NCBI RefSeq assembly: GCF_021401125.1
Contig: NZ_JACBFQ010000009.1
Location: 124,001 to 188,000 of the forward strand
Reading direction: 5' to 3'
DNA from: Xanthobacter sp. NM-59
Lineage (GTDB): Bacteria; Pseudomonadota; Alphaproteobacteria; Rhizobiales; Xanthobacteraceae
DNA length: 64,000 nt
Within the stretch, counting starts at the first letter, position 1. Each line of letters opens with the position of its first letter. The notes beneath the pieces are model-generated. The model did no database searches. It saw only the letters and a list, made by a program, of their open reading frames with translations, and was not told the DNA's origin. A program made the translations under genes and the position numbers. Below, one piece after another: positions 7,851 to 16,285 of this stretch.

Positions 7851-10169
7851 TCAGGCGCGAACGCGGGTCTTTTGCGGGTCGAAATGGGGGAAGGGCACGA
7901 TGCGGGCGGGAATGCGCTTCTGCAACCCGTCCAGCTTACCGATTTCCAGCGTCCTGCCGGTCTCGGCCTCGGCCACATCCACCCGCGCCAGCGCGATATT
8001 CGCCTTCAGGATCGGCGACTTGGTGGCGCTGGTGACGACCCCCACCTGGGCCCGGCCCACATAGAGCGGGTCGCCATGGCCCACATCCTCATTGGACTCG
8101 ACGATCAGGCCGACCATCTTTCGGGCCGGATTGGCCTTGCGGCGCAACAGAGCCTCGCGGCCGACGAAATCCTCGTCCTTGTTCGCAACCGCAAAACCGA
8201 TTCCGGCCTCGAAGGGGTCCGTCTGGTCGCAGAAGTCATAGCCGGCGAAGACGAGGCCCGCTTCCACCCGCAGCATGTCGAGCGCCGTCAGGCCCAGCGG
8301 CTTCATGCCCTTGGGCTCGCCCGCTGCCCACACCGCGTCCCACACGGCGGTGGCATCCTTGGGATGACACCAGATCTCGAAGCCCAGCTCACCCGTATAG
8401 CCGGTGCGCGACACCACCACCGGCGCACCCAGCGGCCCGCCGATGCGCGCCACGGCGAAGCGGAACCATTTCAGCTCGGTGATGGACGCCTGCGTGGGGG
8501 CGGTCCACATCACCTCAGAGAGGATCTCCCGGGAGAGAGGACCTTGCACCGCGATGTTATGGAGCTGGTCGGTGGAGGACTTCACCCAGGCCTTGAGGCC
8601 CCATTCGGCAGCCTTGTCGCGCAGCCACTTTCCGGTGAACTCCTCGCCGCACACCACACGGAAATTGGCCGGGCCGAGGCGGAACACGGTGGCATCGTCG
8701 ATCATGCCGCCATGCTCGTAGCACAGGGCCGTATAGACCACCTGGCCCACGGTGAGCTTGCGGATGTCGCGGGTGACGGTGCGCTGAAGCAGCACTTCCG
8801 CATCCGGCCCCGTCACCTCGAACTTACGCAGGGGCGTCAGGTCCATGATGGCGGCCTTCTCGCGGCACGCCCAATATTCGGCGATGGGGCCTTCGCCCGT
8901 GAAGCACGTGGGCAGCCAGAAGCCGCGATATTCCACAAAGTTACGGGTCTTCTCCGCGATGCGCGGATGGAAGGCGCTTTCGCGCGTCAGGCGCGGCTCG
9001 GCTTCGGCATTCATGCGGAACGCTGTTCCCTTGGAGAAGTTCTCGGCGCCATCATAGACGCGCACGTGGATGTCGGTGGGCTCCCAGCCATTGGCGGAAT
9101 CGATGTCGTCGGCGCAGGAGGAGGTGGCGCACACCAGATCCGTGAGCGCACGCAACAGCACATAATCCCCCGGCCGCGACCACGGCTCATCCATGGTGAG
9201 GGCGTTGGTGTGGTCGATGCCCGTATTGAAGAAGAAGTTGATGGCCGGCCAGCCGCGCTTGGGCTTGATGCCCAGGGGCTCCAGCACCGCATTGAAGTTG
9301 TCCGAGCAATTGGCGTGGCCCGGATACCCCATGTCGTCATAATATTTGGCCGAGCAGGCCAGCGCGAACGTGTCGTGCCGCCCCACCGTGTCGCGGATGG
9401 TTTCCACCAGCGCCACCTGGCGCTCGTCATAATACTTGGAGTGGAGCCCCGGTCCGGGATAGGCCGAGCCCATGAGCGTGCGCGTGGTGGTGGCATCCAG
9501 GCCATATTCCTGGCCCCGCTCCAGCGCCGCCGCGTCAAAGGCCAGGAAGTCCGAGCACTGGCGACCAGAAACATCGATGATCTGGATATAGTCGCCCGCC
9601 TTCACCGTATAGACCCGCGCCTCGGCGGCCGGCACGCGAAGGTCCAGCTTCACCGCGCCCAAGGGCGGCGGCAGGGGCACCTCGGCGCCGGGAATGCGGG
9701 TGATGGAGACGAGCAGCTCGGTGGGCGGCGCCTGCTCGTCCGGCGCCATGGCGACGCCGGGGGCGCTGATCACCACCATGAGGTCGGTGGCGCTGGTCAG
9801 CGTGACGCTGCGGCCCGGCTCCTCCTGCGCGGCAAGCACCGGAACGGCCTTCTGCGCGGCAGGATCCACGCCGCGCGCCGAGAGCAGGCGGGCGATGTCT
9901 GTCGCCCCCTCGCCGCCGGCCGCGAGCACCACGGAGAGGCTTTCACCCTCCGCGCCATCCAGACCCAGCCCGGCCCCGGCGGGGCGGCCCGTCACGTCAA
10001 TGGCGAAAAGGTGCGCGGCTTGCAGCCCCTCGGGATCGACAATGGTGATCGCGTCACCGGCATGGAGCTGCGCCATGCCGCAGCCGCCCCCGCGCACCAC
10101 GAAACGCTCGCCCGCGCGCGGGCCCACCGGCTCGCGGACACCGGCCACGGGCAGAAGAGACGCGTCCAT
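7851..10169 (-). CDS. tdm: Trimethylamine N-oxide demethylase (Tdm): DUF1989-GcvT fusion
   Basis: A 772-aa two-domain protein. Residues ~15-385 form the DUF1989 region, with a degenerate first copy (~15-160) and a conserved copy (~175-370). Residues ~395-770 form a GcvT/aminomethyltransferase-type tetrahydrofolate domain ending in a barrel with RKMVGLIVESNEDVGHGDPLYVG. This is the architecture of Tdm from Methylocella, which cleaves trimethylamine N-oxide to dimethylamine and formaldehyde; the folate domain can capture the C1 unit. Cysteines 272, 288 and 352 have spacings of 16 and 64, which match, as I recall them, the zinc cysteines of Methylocella Tdm. The product dimethylamine is the substrate of the Dmm proteins downstream. 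An alternative GTG start lies one codon upstream. A trimethylamine monooxygenase (Tmm) is not present in the window. Confidence 0.85.
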   Translation of the reverse strand: MDASLLPVAGVREPVGPRAGERFVVRGGGCGMAQLHAGDAITIVDPEGLQAAHLFAIDVTGRPAGAGLGLDGAEGESLSVVLAAGGEGATDIARLLSARGVDPAAQKAVPVLAAQEEPGRSVTLTSATDLMVVISAPGVAMAPDEQAPPTELLVSITRIPGAEVPLPPPLGAVKLDLRVPAAEARVYTVKAGDYIQIIDVSGRQCSDFLAFDAAALERGQEYGLDATTTRTLMGSAYPGPGLHSKYYDERQVALVETIRDTVGRHDTFALACSAKYYDDMGYPGHANCSDNFNAVLEPLGIKPKRGWPAINFFFNTGIDHTNALTMDEPWSRPGDYVLLRALTDLVCATSSCADDIDSANGWEPTDIHVRVYDGAENFSKGTAFRMNAEAEPRLTRESAFHPRIAEKTRNFVEYRGFWLPTCFTGEGPIAEYWACREKAAIMDLTPLRKFEVTGPDAEVLLQRTVTRDIRKLTVGQVVYTALCYEHGGMIDDATVFRLGPANFRVVCGEEFTGKWLRDKAAEWGLKAWVKSSTDQLHNIAVQGPLSREILSEVMWTAPTQASITELKWFRFAVARIGGPLGAPVVVSRTGYTGELGFEIWCHPKDATAVWDAVWAAGEPKGMKPLGLTALDMLRVEAGLVFAGYDFCDQTDPFEAGIGFAVANKDEDFVGREALLRRKANPARKMVGLIVESNEDVGHGDPLYVGRAQVGVVTSATKSPILKANIALARVDVAEAETGRTLEIGKLDGLQKRIPARIVPFPHFDPQKTRVRA

Positions 10170-10244
10170 CACACCCCCATCTCACCTGCGGGCGCCCGAG
10201 GCGCCCGCCACTCCCATCAGTCTTCCGAGACGGCCGGAAGACGC

Positions 10245-10748
10245 CTACTCGACGGTGGCCAGCACACGATAGCGGCCCCGGTAATAAAGCAGCGGCGGCT
10301 CTTCCCCTTCCGCGTGCATGTGCACGACGCGGCCGACGAAGATCACATGGTCGCCGCCATCGTAATGGGCATAGGGCACGCACTCGAACACGGCATGGGC
10401 CGGCATCAGGCGCGGCGCGCCGCTCGGGCCATGCTCCCAGCTGGTGCCCGCGAACTTGTCCTCGCCAGCGGTGGCGAAGCGGTTGGAGACATCCTGTTGA
10501 TCTTCCAGCAGGATGTTGACCGAATAGGCATCGACCTTCTCGAAACGCGACAGCGACAGCAGCTTGCGGGCCATGCAGAACAGGATCAGCGGTGGATCGA
10601 GGGAGACGGCCGAAAAGGAATTCACCGTCACGCCCATGAGCCCCTCATCATCACCCGCCATCACAACGGCGATGCCGGTGGCGAAGCGGCCGAGCGCGTT
10701 GCGCAGCTCGCGCGGGTCGAGGCGGGCGTCGAGATCAATGCTGGTCAT
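10245..10748 (-). CDS. HpaC-type flavin reductase (two-component monooxygenase reductase)
   Basis: A 167-aa flavin reductase-like protein of the short NAD(P)H:FMN/FAD reductase family. It shows ALGRFATGIAVV (~18), the flavin-contact motif GVTVNSFSAVSLDPPLILFC (~38-58), FAGTSWEHG and GDHVIFVGRVVH (~130). Such proteins supply reduced flavin by diffusion to a partner oxygenase. The partner is most likely the acyl-CoA-dehydrogenase-fold protein 178 bp upstream on the same strand. Tdm begins 75 bp downstream, so the reductase sits between two amine-related enzymes. A second, related reductase is encoded at 26559-27101. Confidence 0.87.
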   Translation of the reverse strand: MTSIDLDARLDPRELRNALGRFATGIAVVMAGDDEGLMGVTVNSFSAVSLDPPLILFCMARKLLSLSRFEKVDAYSVNILLEDQQDVSNRFATAGEDKFAGTSWEHGPSGAPRLMPAHAVFECVPYAHYDGGDHVIFVGRVVHMHAEGEEPPLLYYRGRYRVLATVE

Positions 10749-10926
10749 GGGGCAATCCCTGGGAAAATCTCACGGATGAAACAGCGGCCGGCGCGCGCGG
10801 CGCCCGGCAGGGAACGCCCGCCCCGGCGGGGGCGGGCGGTGGCCTTTTCCGCCAACGGGTGCGGAAGAGGCCAGCACCCTACGATGATACGGAAGGTTCT
10901 CATCGCGGGGCACATGGGGCGAAAGA

Positions 10927-12330
10927 TCAGGCCACCTTGGCGGTCTTGATCTCGGAGAGCAGCTTCTCGGCGAAGGCGCGCTTCTCCTCGTCATCCATCT
11001 TCTTGACCTCGTTGTTCAGCACACGAGTATTGATGGACTTGTTCCAGTAGTCGAGCACTTCGAAGCCCAGCAGCGAGGCCTTGCCCACGAACTGCCGCAG
11101 CACCTCGTTGGTGGGGCCCATCACCCAGCCGGCCTTGCCGTCGCGCAGATAACGCTCGATCTCCAGCGCCGGGCGATAGCCGGTGCCGCCGGTGGCATGC
11201 ATCATCTTGTCGACCACATGGGTGACGTTCTTGGAGGCGGTGAACTTGAGCTGCCACAGCCAGTGCAGCAGCGGCGAGCGCGGCAGCACGTCCACGTCCT
11301 TGTGGATCGACCAGTCGCAATTGTTGGTCGCCTGATCGAGCGCCGCCGCCATCTGGAAGTCGAAGGCGCGCACCGTGTTGGTGTCCATGATCGCCTCGCC
11401 CACATAATCCTGGATGGTGGGATAATCGGCGACGCGCATGCCCACGTCATTATGGGTCTTGCGGGTGGTGTGGCGCTTGGCAATGTCGATCACTGCCATG
11501 GAGATGCCATTCCAGCAGGCGGAAGACATGGTGAGGAAGAACGGGTCCACCACCTCGTCATTGGACTTGGCGCCATCGCCGATCGGCCCAACCAGAGCGT
11601 GCTTCTCAATCACCACATTGTCGATGACGATGGGGCCGGACTGGTTGCCGTGGAGGCCGAGGCCGTCCCACTCTGCCGGGTTGGACTGCACCTGGTCCTT
11701 GGTGACGAGGAAGCAGGAAAGGTCCGAATAGTCGCCCGAGAAGCCGGGGCTGGTGGTCTGGATGATGTACCAGTCGGCAAAGCCGCCGGACGTGGTCCAG
11801 GACGCCTTCTTGGTCACCTTCCAGCCATCGCCATGGGCTTCGGCCTTGGAGGAGATCGGGTACCAGAAGTGCGAGCCGGTCTCCGGATCCGAGTAGGAAA
11901 GGGTGCCGATGAGCACGTCCTTGTCCAGCCGCTTCAGGATGTCGGTGAGCACCGGGTTGCCGTGGTGGCGCAGCAGCGCGGCCGCCGTGGCGCCCAGATG
12001 CATGGTGTAGCACATGGCCGTGGAGGGGCAGCCGTAGCGGGCGATGGTTTCCACCACCATCGCGGCGCACACATGGTTTTCACCCAGGCCGCCGAGCTCC
12101 TTCGGCACATTCAGGCTGAGAAGTCCGAGGGTGGCCAGGGCCTCGAAATTCTTGCGCGGATAGATATACTTCTGATCGCTCTCAATGGCGTTCGCGCGCA
12201 GGGTGGTCTCGCACAGAGCAATGAGCTTCTTCTGCAGCTCTTTCTGAGCCGGCGTCAGCAGCCATTGCGGGTCCCACTCGAAACCGAGGCCCCAATACTG
12301 CTCTGCACCCCACATCTTGACATCGGACAT
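10927..12330 (-). CDS. Acyl-CoA-dehydrogenase-fold flavoprotein, probable two-component monooxygenase
   Basis: A 467-aa ACAD-superfamily protein with the N-terminal helical domain (~20-140), middle beta domain (~145-260, GTLSYSDPETGSHFWYP) and C-terminal helical domain (MMHATGGTGYRPALEIERYLRDGKAG). In true dehydrogenases the C-terminal signature near here contains Y/E-G-T with the catalytic Glu; this protein reads GWVMGPTNEVLRQF instead, so the usual base is absent. ACAD-fold monooxygenases such as DszC, and others that use reduced flavin from a separate reductase, also lack it. The flavin reductase gene just downstream supports that role. The substrate is unknown; its position next to tdm suggests an N-methylated or amine compound. 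The ATG at 12330 is chosen because it begins the conserved sequence; an upstream extension has non-coding composition. Confidence 0.8.
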   Translation of the reverse strand: MSDVKMWGAEQYWGLGFEWDPQWLLTPAQKELQKKLIALCETTLRANAIESDQKYIYPRKNFEALATLGLLSLNVPKELGGLGENHVCAAMVVETIARYGCPSTAMCYTMHLGATAAALLRHHGNPVLTDILKRLDKDVLIGTLSYSDPETGSHFWYPISSKAEAHGDGWKVTKKASWTTSGGFADWYIIQTTSPGFSGDYSDLSCFLVTKDQVQSNPAEWDGLGLHGNQSGPIVIDNVVIEKHALVGPIGDGAKSNDEVVDPFFLTMSSACWNGISMAVIDIAKRHTTRKTHNDVGMRVADYPTIQDYVGEAIMDTNTVRAFDFQMAAALDQATNNCDWSIHKDVDVLPRSPLLHWLWQLKFTASKNVTHVVDKMMHATGGTGYRPALEIERYLRDGKAGWVMGPTNEVLRQFVGKASLLGFEVLDYWNKSINTRVLNNEVKKMDDEEKRAFAEKLLSEIKTAKVA

Positions 12331-12720
12331 GACATAAGCTCCGCCAGGGCCGGTCCCTGACCTCGGGCCGGCCTGCAGTTGCGCCTTTCGGCGATCTGTT
12401 CCCCTCAGTGAACTTTTTTGACGCCGCAGAAACACACTGCCATCGATTGCGCGCTGTGCAAGCCCATTGATTGAGCATGAAACGGTCATTTCATGTGCAA
12501 GCGCAGCAAAGCTCCGGAAAGACAGGATGAGACGGGATCAATTCTTGGGCGGCGAGAACAATGAATTTCTTCACAAGAAAAGTAATTGACACCTAATGGG
12601 TGCCCTTTCAGGATGCGCGCCACAGGCGGAAGCCGCTCGCACGAATGCGGCGGCATCCTCCGCCAGTGTCCACAAGCGAAGGCCGTCGGGCCGGCAAGTG
12701 CGTTCAAAGAGGGGATGAGG
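12331..12720. promoter_or_regulatory. Divergent promoter region between the ACAD-fold gene and the GcvT-like gene
   Basis: 390 bp with lower GC than its surroundings. A 15-bp palindrome (TTTCTT-CAC-AAGAAA, 12566-12580) lies directly upstream of a plausible plus-strand -35 TTGACA (12586-12591). A weak -10, CAGGAT (12609-12614), follows at 17-bp spacing. The near-palindrome GACACC-TAATG-GGTGCC (12588-12604) overlaps this promoter. These could be regulator sites shared by both directions; none is verified. Confidence 0.45.
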
Positions 12721-13848
12721 ATGACTGAAACCGTTTGGCGCCAATCGATTCTCAACGGGCGTCACCGCGAGCTCGGCTCGAAGCTCGAGGAATCGTGGAA
12801 CAACATGGCCATACCCCAGCACTATGCCACCTGCCCCTATGAGGAGACCGGGGCAGTGCGCTACAAGGCCGGCCTCATCGACGTCTCGGCGCTGAAGATC
12901 ATCAATGTCAGCGGCAAGGACGCGCTCGCCTTCATCAACCAGCTGGTCACCGCCGACATCGCCAAGGTGCCCGCCGGCCGCTCCATGATCGCCTCTTTGG
13001 TGGACGACAATGGCGGCCTCATCGATGACGTGCTGATCTATGTGGACGGGCCGGAGAATTTCCGCCTTTCCCATGGCGGCGGCGCGCTGGAAGAAGCCCT
13101 GCCCGTGGTCGCCAAGGGGTTCGACGTCACCTATGAGCGTGATGACGACATCCACATCCTCTCGCTCCAGGGCCCCAAGGCGCTCGACATCCTCGCGCCG
13201 CACACGCCCATGGACCTGAAGGCCCTGCCCTATTTCGGGCATGGCAAGACCACCCTGTTCGGCGTGCCGGTCTCGCTGGCCCGCGGCGGCTATTCCGCCG
13301 AGCGTGGCTATGAAGTGTTCTGCGCGGCCAAGGACGCCGTGGACCTGTGGGACAAGATCCTGGAGGCGGGCAAGCCGTTCGGCGCCATGGCCGTGTCGTG
13401 GGACTGCCTGGACATCGTCCGCGTGGAAGGCGCCCTGCTCTTCTTCCCGTTCGACATGCCCCACAAGGACACGACCCCCTGGGAAGTGCTGATGGACTGG
13501 TCGGTGGACCTCACCAAGCCGTCCTTCCGCGGCAAGGAGGCCCTCATCAAGCGCAAGGGCACCGAGCGCACCCACCAGGCCGGCATGGAGGTACTCTCCG
13601 CCGCGGCGGTCACCCCCGGCTCGAAGATCTTCAAGGACGGCGCCGAGGTGGGCGTGGTGAACTCGGTCACCTACAGCCAGCACCTCATGAAGTCGCTGGC
13701 CCTCGTCTCGCTCAAGCCGGACGTGACCGCGCTCGGCACCGCGCTCACAGTAAAGGACGGCGACGCCACCTTCGAGGCCAATGTGGTGCGCACGCCCTTC
13801 TACGACCCCATGCGCCTGCGCACCCACCCGCTGGACGAGCGCGCCTGA
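12721..13848 (+). CDS. GcvT-like aminomethyltransferase / folate-dependent demethylase
   Basis: A 375-aa GcvT-superfamily protein. Visible are YKAGLIDVSALKIINVSGKDALAFINQLVTADIAKVPAG (~50-85), LLFFPFDMPHKDTTPWEVLMDWSVDLTKPSFRGKEAL (~235-275) and the C-terminal barrel. The order is that of T-protein/dimethylglycine-oxidase folate domains, which move a one-carbon unit to tetrahydrofolate. A stand-alone GcvT-like protein commonly accompanies dimethylamine and methylamine oxidation genes, where it may turn formaldehyde or aminomethyl intermediates into methylene-tetrahydrofolate. The gene is divergent from the Tdm/Dmm operon and precedes the guanidine operon. Start 12721 is preferred over ATG 12715 because AGAGGGG sits 6 bp before it. 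Confidence 0.8.
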   Translation: MTETVWRQSILNGRHRELGSKLEESWNNMAIPQHYATCPYEETGAVRYKAGLIDVSALKIINVSGKDALAFINQLVTADIAKVPAGRSMIASLVDDNGGLIDDVLIYVDGPENFRLSHGGGALEEALPVVAKGFDVTYERDDDIHILSLQGPKALDILAPHTPMDLKALPYFGHGKTTLFGVPVSLARGGYSAERGYEVFCAAKDAVDLWDKILEAGKPFGAMAVSWDCLDIVRVEGALLFFPFDMPHKDTTPWEVLMDWSVDLTKPSFRGKEALIKRKGTERTHQAGMEVLSAAAVTPGSKIFKDGAEVGVVNSVTYSQHLMKSLALVSLKPDVTALGTALTVKDGDATFEANVVRTPFYDPMRLRTHPLDERA

Positions 13849-14003
13849 GGCGACGACTTCTTCTTCCGGGGCGGCCCCAGCACCGCTCCGGAAGGAGCAA
13901 TTGATCTTTATGCAGGCAAATCGGTGTGCAAAATTTCGGCAGAATGCCCGAAGAACGCCGTTGCCTTCAGGGTATCACCTGCGTTTTATAAACGTATTGA
14001 GTT

Positions 14004-14103
14004 GGCGGCTAGGGTTCCGGCCTCATTGAGGCGCTGGTCCGAGAGCTGCTACCCGAGCGGGAGAAATCCGCACGGGCACGGCGGGGCAAAATCCCGGGAG
14101 ACC
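14004..14103 (+). promoter_or_regulatory. Guanidine-I (ykkC) riboswitch
   Basis: The leader before the transporter gene carries the sequence hallmarks of the ykkC/guanidine-I aptamer: CTAGGGTTCCG (14009-14019), GCTGGTCCGAGAGCTGC (14033-14049), then ACGGCGGGGCAAAA (14078-14091) and TCCCGGGAGA (14092-14101). These are in the right order and spacing for the P1, P2 and P3 helices of the class. The aptamer binds guanidinium and turns on guanidine transport and degradation genes. All downstream genes on the strand fit guanidine catabolism, which strongly supports the call. A covariance-model search would settle it. Confidence 0.92.
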
Positions 14104-14110
14104 TCAGTGG

Positions 14111-14149
14111 CCAGGAATTGGCATCACTAAAGGTCTCGCCAATTCCAGG
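14111..14149 (+). promoter_or_regulatory. Hairpin in the putative riboswitch expression platform
   Basis: Arms CCAGGAATTGGC (14111-14122) and GCCAATTCCAGG (14138-14149) pair over 11 of 12 positions with a 15-nt loop. It begins 8 nt after the aptamer. No U-tract follows, so it may be an anti-structure or a rho/RNase-dependent element rather than an intrinsic terminator. The transporter start codon is 58 nt downstream. Confidence 0.5.
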
Positions 14150-14207
14150 TCTCGATAGGATCTCGCGTCAAAGCAAGACGCGCATCGAACCACGAGGGGA
14201 ATTGGCG

Positions 14208-15302
14208 ATGTCAGGCAAATACCACATCAAGAACATCCTCAAGGCCGGCGCGTTGGCGCTGGGTGTCCTCGCGGCCAGCGTGCCCCTGATGGCGCACGAC
14301 GCATTCGCCGCGCCGAAGAAGGACTTCAAGCTCGCCTGGACTATCTATGTGGGCTGGATGCCCTGGGGCTGGGCGAAGGACGCCGGCATCGTCAAGAAGT
14401 GGGCCGACAAGTACGGTATCAATATCGACGTCGTTCAGGTGAACGACTATGCCGAATCGATCAATCAATACACGGTAGGCGGCTTCGACGCGCTGACCGT
14501 CACCAACATGGACGCCCTCTCCACCCCGGCGGTGGGCGGCGTGGACACCAGCGCCGTCATTATCGGCGACTTCTCCAACGGCAATGATGCCGTGATCCTG
14601 AAGGACAAGGACAAGCTGGCCGACATCAAGGGCCAGAAGGTCAATCTCGTCGAATTCTCCGTTTCCCACTACCTGCTGGCCCGCGCCCTCGCCTCCATCA
14701 ATCTGTCGGAAAAGGACGTGAAGGTGGTTTCCACCTCCGACGCCGACATGGCCGCCGCCTGGAAGACCCCGGACGTGACCTCTGTGGTCACCTGGAACCC
14801 CATCGTCTCCGAGATCCTGGCCGACCCGAAGGCCCACAAGGTGTTCGATTCGTCGCAGATCCCCGGCGAGATCATGGACCTCACCGTGGTCAACACCCAG
14901 ACGCTGAAGGACAACCCCGCCTTCGCCAAGGCCCTGGCCGGCATCTGGTATGAGACGCTCGCCATCATGACCTCGGACACGCCGGAGGGTAAGGCCGCCC
15001 GCGAGGCCATGGGCAAGGCCTCCGGCACCGATCTCGCCGGCTTCGAATCGCAGATGGCCGCCACCAAGCTGTTCGCCAAGCCGGCCGAGGCCGCCGCCTT
15101 CGCGCGCTCTCCCGAAGTGGGCGCCACCATGGACAAGGTGCGTCACTTCCTGTTCGACCATGGCCTGCTCGGCAATGGCGCCCCCTCCGTGGACGTGGTC
15201 GGCATCGAGCTCGCCGACGGCAAGGTGCTGGGCGACAAGGCCAATGTGAAGTTCCGCTTCAACGACGCCTACATGTCGGACGCCGCCGCCGGAAAGCTCT
15301 GA
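14208..15302 (+). CDS. ABC transporter substrate-binding protein, guanidine/urea operon (NMT1/SsuA-like)
   Basis: A 364-aa periplasmic binding protein. Residues 1-~35 form a signal peptide (hydrophobic ALALGVLAASVPLM, Ala-rich cleavage region before APKKDFKLAW). The mature part begins with FKLAWTIYVGWMPWGWAKDAGIVKKWADKYGI, typical of NMT1/THI5-like proteins found with urea-carboxylase genes. The ligand is probably guanidine because of the riboswitch and the downstream enzymes, although such proteins are usually annotated as urea-binding. The ATG at 14208 has a GAGGGG ribosome-binding site 8 bp upstream. It is the first gene of the riboswitch-controlled operon; 161 bp separate it from the permease gene. 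Confidence 0.85.
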   Translation: MSGKYHIKNILKAGALALGVLAASVPLMAHDAFAAPKKDFKLAWTIYVGWMPWGWAKDAGIVKKWADKYGINIDVVQVNDYAESINQYTVGGFDALTVTNMDALSTPAVGGVDTSAVIIGDFSNGNDAVILKDKDKLADIKGQKVNLVEFSVSHYLLARALASINLSEKDVKVVSTSDADMAAAWKTPDVTSVVTWNPIVSEILADPKAHKVFDSSQIPGEIMDLTVVNTQTLKDNPAFAKALAGIWYETLAIMTSDTPEGKAAREAMGKASGTDLAGFESQMAATKLFAKPAEAAAFARSPEVGATMDKVRHFLFDHGLLGNGAPSVDVVGIELADGKVLGDKANVKFRFNDAYMSDAAAGKL

Positions 15303-15463
15303 GCCCCAAGCTCCGCCGCGGCGCCTGCGCGAAAGCGGCTCGGCGCCGCCCGGGGGCGGGGTCCCTCAGCCCCGCCCCTCCTTCCCCGAACGCCCCCGCA
15401 GCACCGGCGCGCCCGGCGCGCCCGGCGCAGCCCCAGCCGAATCCCGCCGAGAGAGGACCGTCG

Positions 15464-16285
15464 ATGCGTCTCGTCAATCGATCGCCCGCCAAAGGATGGG
15501 CCCGTGTCCTGGCGCTGCTGCCCTTCGTCGCCGTGCTGGTGCTCTATCTGATCGCTTCCGCCGTGCGGCTTTCGGAGAACCCGGCCGACAAGCTCCTCCC
15601 GTCGCTGGCGACCATCGGCGACGCCATCGTGCGCATGGCCTTCACGGTGGATGTGCGCACCGGCACCATCCCCCTGTGGAACGACACGGCAGCGAGCCTC
15701 GGCCGCCTGTTCGCGGGTCTGGGCATCGCCACCCTCATCGGCGCGGTGCTCGGCATCGCCATCGGGGTGCTGCCTTATCTTCGGGCACTGCTCGGCCAGT
15801 TCGTGGCGGTGGTGTCCATGGTGCCGCCGCTCGCCATCCTGCCCATCCTGTTCATCACCATGGGGCTGGGCGAGGCCTCGAAGATCGCGCTGATCGCCAT
15901 CGGCATCGCCCCGCTGCTCGTCCGCGATATCGCCTTGCGGGTGATGGACATGCCCCACCAGCAATTCATCAAGGCGCAGACGCTGGGCGCCTCGTCCTGG
16001 ACGCTGGTGCTGCGGGTGGTGCTGCCGCAGATTTTGCCCCGCCTCATCGATTCGGTGCGCCTCCAGATCGGCCCCGCGTGGCTGTTCCTGATCTCGGCGG
16101 AGGCCATCGCCTCGGAGAGTGGGCTTGGCTACCGCATCTTCCTGGTGCGCCGCTATCTCGCCATGGACGTGATCCTGCCTTATGTCGCCTGGATCACGTT
16201 CCTCGCCTTCCTCATGGAAATCGCGTTGGTGCTGCTGCAGCGCCGCGCCTTCCCCTGGTTCGCCGCCGCGAGGACCGCCCAATGA
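15464..16285 (+). CDS. ABC transporter permease, guanidine/urea operon (SsuC/TauC-like)
   Basis: A 273-aa membrane permease with about six transmembrane segments, beginning LALLPFVAVLVLYLIASAVRL. The EAA-type cytoplasmic loop reads QFIKAQTLGASSWTLVLRVVLPQILPRLI (~170-198), which contacts the ATPase. The family is the SsuC/TauC/nitrate-type inner-membrane component. The start follows GAGAGGACC and ATG 15464 fits the family length. Its last 4 bp overlap the ATPase gene (ATGA), indicating coupled translation. Confidence 0.88.
   Translation: MRLVNRSPAKGWARVLALLPFVAVLVLYLIASAVRLSENPADKLLPSLATIGDAIVRMAFTVDVRTGTIPLWNDTAASLGRLFAGLGIATLIGAVLGIAIGVLPYLRALLGQFVAVVSMVPPLAILPILFITMGLGEASKIALIAIGIAPLLVRDIALRVMDMPHQQFIKAQTLGASSWTLVLRVVLPQILPRLIDSVRLQIGPAWLFLISAEAIASESGLGYRIFLVRRYLAMDVILPYVAWITFLAFLMEIALVLLQRRAFPWFAAARTAQ

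Noticed and set aside
7794-10949. A 1051-codon plus-strand frame opposite tdm and the flavin reductase
   Set aside because: It is an antisense shadow in GC-rich DNA; the protein is rich in His, Arg and Gly with no recognisable motif, while the opposite strand encodes complete known families.
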